Below are positions 55,803 through 58,000 of a stretch of DNA of 58,000 bases, piece by piece. Numbering within the stretch: the stretch's first letter is position 1; each line of letters begins with the position of its first letter. The position numbers and the translations under genes were made by a program. The notes below the pieces were generated by a model. The model ran no database searches. It saw only the letters and a program-made list of their open reading frames with translations, and had not been told where the DNA came from. The DNA is taken from positions 43,074,858 through 43,132,857 of the forward strand of contig CM055097.1 of NCBI GenBank assembly GCA_029204225.1, in the 5' to 3' direction. The DNA is from Diphasiastrum complanatum (taxonomy: Eukaryota; Streptophyta; Lycopodiopsida; Lycopodiales; Lycopodiaceae).

Positions 55803-57206
55803 TGATGAAAAACTGGATCCATCTGCAGGGCTCCAACCCGGCTGCCTGGTGATGGCAACCGTATTCAGAGATCACTGTTGTGGAATGAAAGGTCGGATAG
55901 AGTCGACTTAGCAGGAGTAGCTACTGCTTCTCACTGTAGTCTAATTCTCTTTCAGACCTCAGATTTGCTACTACAGATCTGTTGTAAAATTTAAACTCGT
56001 AAACAACAGATAATGTTGAATAAAAACAACAACGAAAATTCATCTACTACTAGCATGCATTCAAGTATTACAGATCAAACACATCACTGAACAAAACATT
56101 GAGAAAATGGCTTCTATATTAGAACTGAATTTACAATACAATTCTTGAGCACTGTCTATTTCCCAGATCAACGTGTTGGCACGAGAGAGATGTCCTCTTC
56201 TCGCGAATAGTATGACTAGCTACTGCTTATCTGTAAACTCGCTCAAGAGCTATCTCAGACTGTCTACCTATATTCTGTCCGTGAATGTGTGTGTCTTCTG
56301 CATCTCTTATTCTGCATCATTCGTTGTTCTCTTTATGTGATCAATTTTAGGGACTGATTAAGTTAGAAGATCTAATCAAAAGAAATGCATTAGCCTTAAC
56401 CGAAACTGATTCCAGTTTTCTGTCGCTCTCCTCTGTGAGTCATCCGCCTTCTGCCCGTTGCGCTTGTGCCTTTCACGCTGCAGGCCTTCGCTTTGCTTAA
56501 AGATCCTTTTTAAATTTTTAAGGGTAGTGTCGTCTTATGGTTTTGAGAGCACCTTTGTTTTTCAAGGGCACCTTCGATTTTTCTGAAAAAGAAGAAAAAG
56601 GAGAAAAATACGAAGGTAGGTCTGAAAACAATTCTAAGGCATTTTAAAGGCAGTGTTGCTTTTTTCGGAAAGGTGGAAAAACGCGATAGTATGGCAGAAA
56701 TCTTTTCTAAGGGCAGTGCCTCTTTTTCTAAGGAGGTGTCACCTTTTCAGAAGGGCAAAAAAGTCGAAGGTAGGGCAGAAAACAGTTCCAAGGCTAGTGT
56801 CCCACCTTTAAGGACAGGTGTCCTCTTTTTAAGGGCTTGTAGCTTTTTCTAAAAACCGAAAAAGCCAAAATGCGAAAAAGCCAATTTCAGGTCAAAAACT
56901 AGTTCTAAGCCAAATGTCGCTTTTCTAAGGGTAACTGTCTCTTTTTCTACGGGTCTAAACCTTTCCAAGGCATTTGAGAGAGAGAGTCTCCTTTTTCACA
57001 AAAATGCGAAAAATGCGACAGTGTCAGGAAAAGTTCTCAGAATTATTTTCTTAGTGTTTTAGACCTAGGGATGAATTTTCTTCATGACCCAAAAATGCAG
57101 ACTATGCGAAACCTAGTTCAAAATGCACAGTTGCGAAAAATAGCAAAGGAAAAAAACTAAGAAAAAATGCTAAGGCTTTGAAAGATAGAAACATTTGGTT
57201 TCTTCA
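55803..57206 (-). repeat. 3' LTR of G3 (1404 bp)
   Basis: Full-length match to the G2 5' LTR. The minus strand begins TGAAGAAACCAAATG at 57206 and ends ...GTTTTTCATCA at 55803. Confidence 0.92.
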
Positions 57207-57216
57207 GCTCCCTCTC

Positions 57217-57992
57217 AAAGTTGATATTTTTTTGATTCCTAAGCTTGTGCGCTGCTTCTCAAAAATCGCCTTGTCAAGAGGCTTCATGAAGATATCAGCC
57301 ACCATTTACTTCGTTGGAATGAACTCGGTTTTCAGCCTGTCTTCCTCAACCAGATCTTTTATCAGATGATATTTGATAGCAATATGTTTCGTCCTGGAAT
57401 GACACACTAGATCCTTCATCAGATGAATGGCAGATGTACTATCCATAAATAGTAGCAACGGCTCGTTGGAGTTCTCTCCCAGTCCATCAAGGAATTGCTT
57501 GAGCCATGTAAGCTCGTTCGCCACCTTGGCTGCTGCAACATACTTTGCTTTGCAGGATGATTGCACAGTCACGGTCTGCTTCCTGTTGATCCATATGACA
57601 ACTGCTCCGGCTGCTATCGTGCATCCTCTTGAGACGCTCTTGCAGTCATCTTTTAGGGACGCCCAGCTTGCATTGTTGTAGGATTTAATCTGGAAACCTT
57701 CATGCTGAGAGAAACACAGCCCATAATCCTTCGTCTGTTGAAGATATTGTAGAATTCTCTTGGCTATCTTCCAGTGCGTAGGGCCTGGATTGACATTAAA
57801 CTGGCTCATTTTGAAAACTACATAAGCAATGTTAGGGCGTGTATTATCTGCTAAGTATATGAGTGACCCGATTAATCTCCTGTAGGGCACGTTTTGCATG
57901 GCTTCCTGCTCTCCCGCATTCTGCGGACAGTCTTGCTTGGTCAAAACCATTTCAGCTACCATCGGCGTGTTAGCTCTCTTGCAGTTTGTCAT
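57217..57992 (-). pseudogene. RT tail and RNase H of G3
   Basis: 57306-57992 is a 228-codon open frame: CKRANTPMVAEMVLTKQDC, YRRLIGSLIYLADNTRPN, THWKIAKRILQYLQQTKDYG, SYNNASWASLKDDCKS, VQSSCKAKYVAAAKVANELT, LFMDSTSAIHLMKDLVCHSR, KHIAIKYHLIKDLVEEDRLK. Usual acidic positions: the Asp of SYSDASW is Asn here, Glu of SSCEAEY is Lys, and Asp of MDSTSA is kept, so nuclease activity is doubtful. A stop separates it from the C-terminus at 57240-57300. Confidence 0.88.
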
Positions 57993-58000
57993 TTGAAACT

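Larger units (their letters stand above)
55803..58000 (-). mobile_element. Ty1/copia element G3, continues beyond the window
   Basis: 3' LTR 55803-57206, PPT 57207-57216, then pol in minus orientation to the window end. Preceded by the same AAGTC flank as G2. It is the better-preserved copy of the G family in its 3' part. Confidence 0.9.

Overview
This is plant nuclear DNA from a large, repeat-rich genome. The evidence is at least eight Ty1/copia LTR retrotransposons or fragments, most with initiator-Met tRNA primer sites, nested up to two deep, together with long microsatellites and satellite-like arrays. I recognise no intact host gene. Most coding traces are transposon-derived and broken by stops, frameshifts and deletions.

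Layout. 1-3161: minus-strand copia remnant A. 3162-5610: two tandem-repeat domains. 5613-9200: microsatellites and minisatellites. 9200-12690: mostly unassigned, with two small unrecognised coding traces. 12690-15085: copia remnant B and an LTR-like piece. 15086-19950: degenerate minus-strand copia C. 19950-24340: a non-coding block with two C homopolymers of more than 40 bases, possibly the inside of a non-coding LTR element. 24350-26822: gag fragment H, interrupted by a terminal-inverted-repeat insert, and LTR/pol fragment I. 27540-42843: a long inverted repeat. 43223-54915: copia G2, with copia F nested in its 3' LTR. 55803-58000: copia G3, cut by the window end.

The most unusual locus is the inverted repeat. 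Each arm carries a decayed copy of the same composite gene: a histone H3-like domain, a basic Ser/Pro-rich linker, and a ULP2/SENP6-type (C48) SUMO-protease-like domain with a probable short intron. The left arm was split by two later copia insertions, D (27784-33587) and E (33651-39610). Removing both restores collinearity with the right arm.

A second unusual object is element E. Its LTRs, PPT, PBS and 5-bp target duplication are all clear, but the reverse-transcriptase part of pol is replaced by about 1.07 kb of unrelated sequence that stays open in the gag-pol frame. F and G2 have also lost the RT core, by plain deletion. All positions and family calls come from reading the sequence; nothing was searched against a database.
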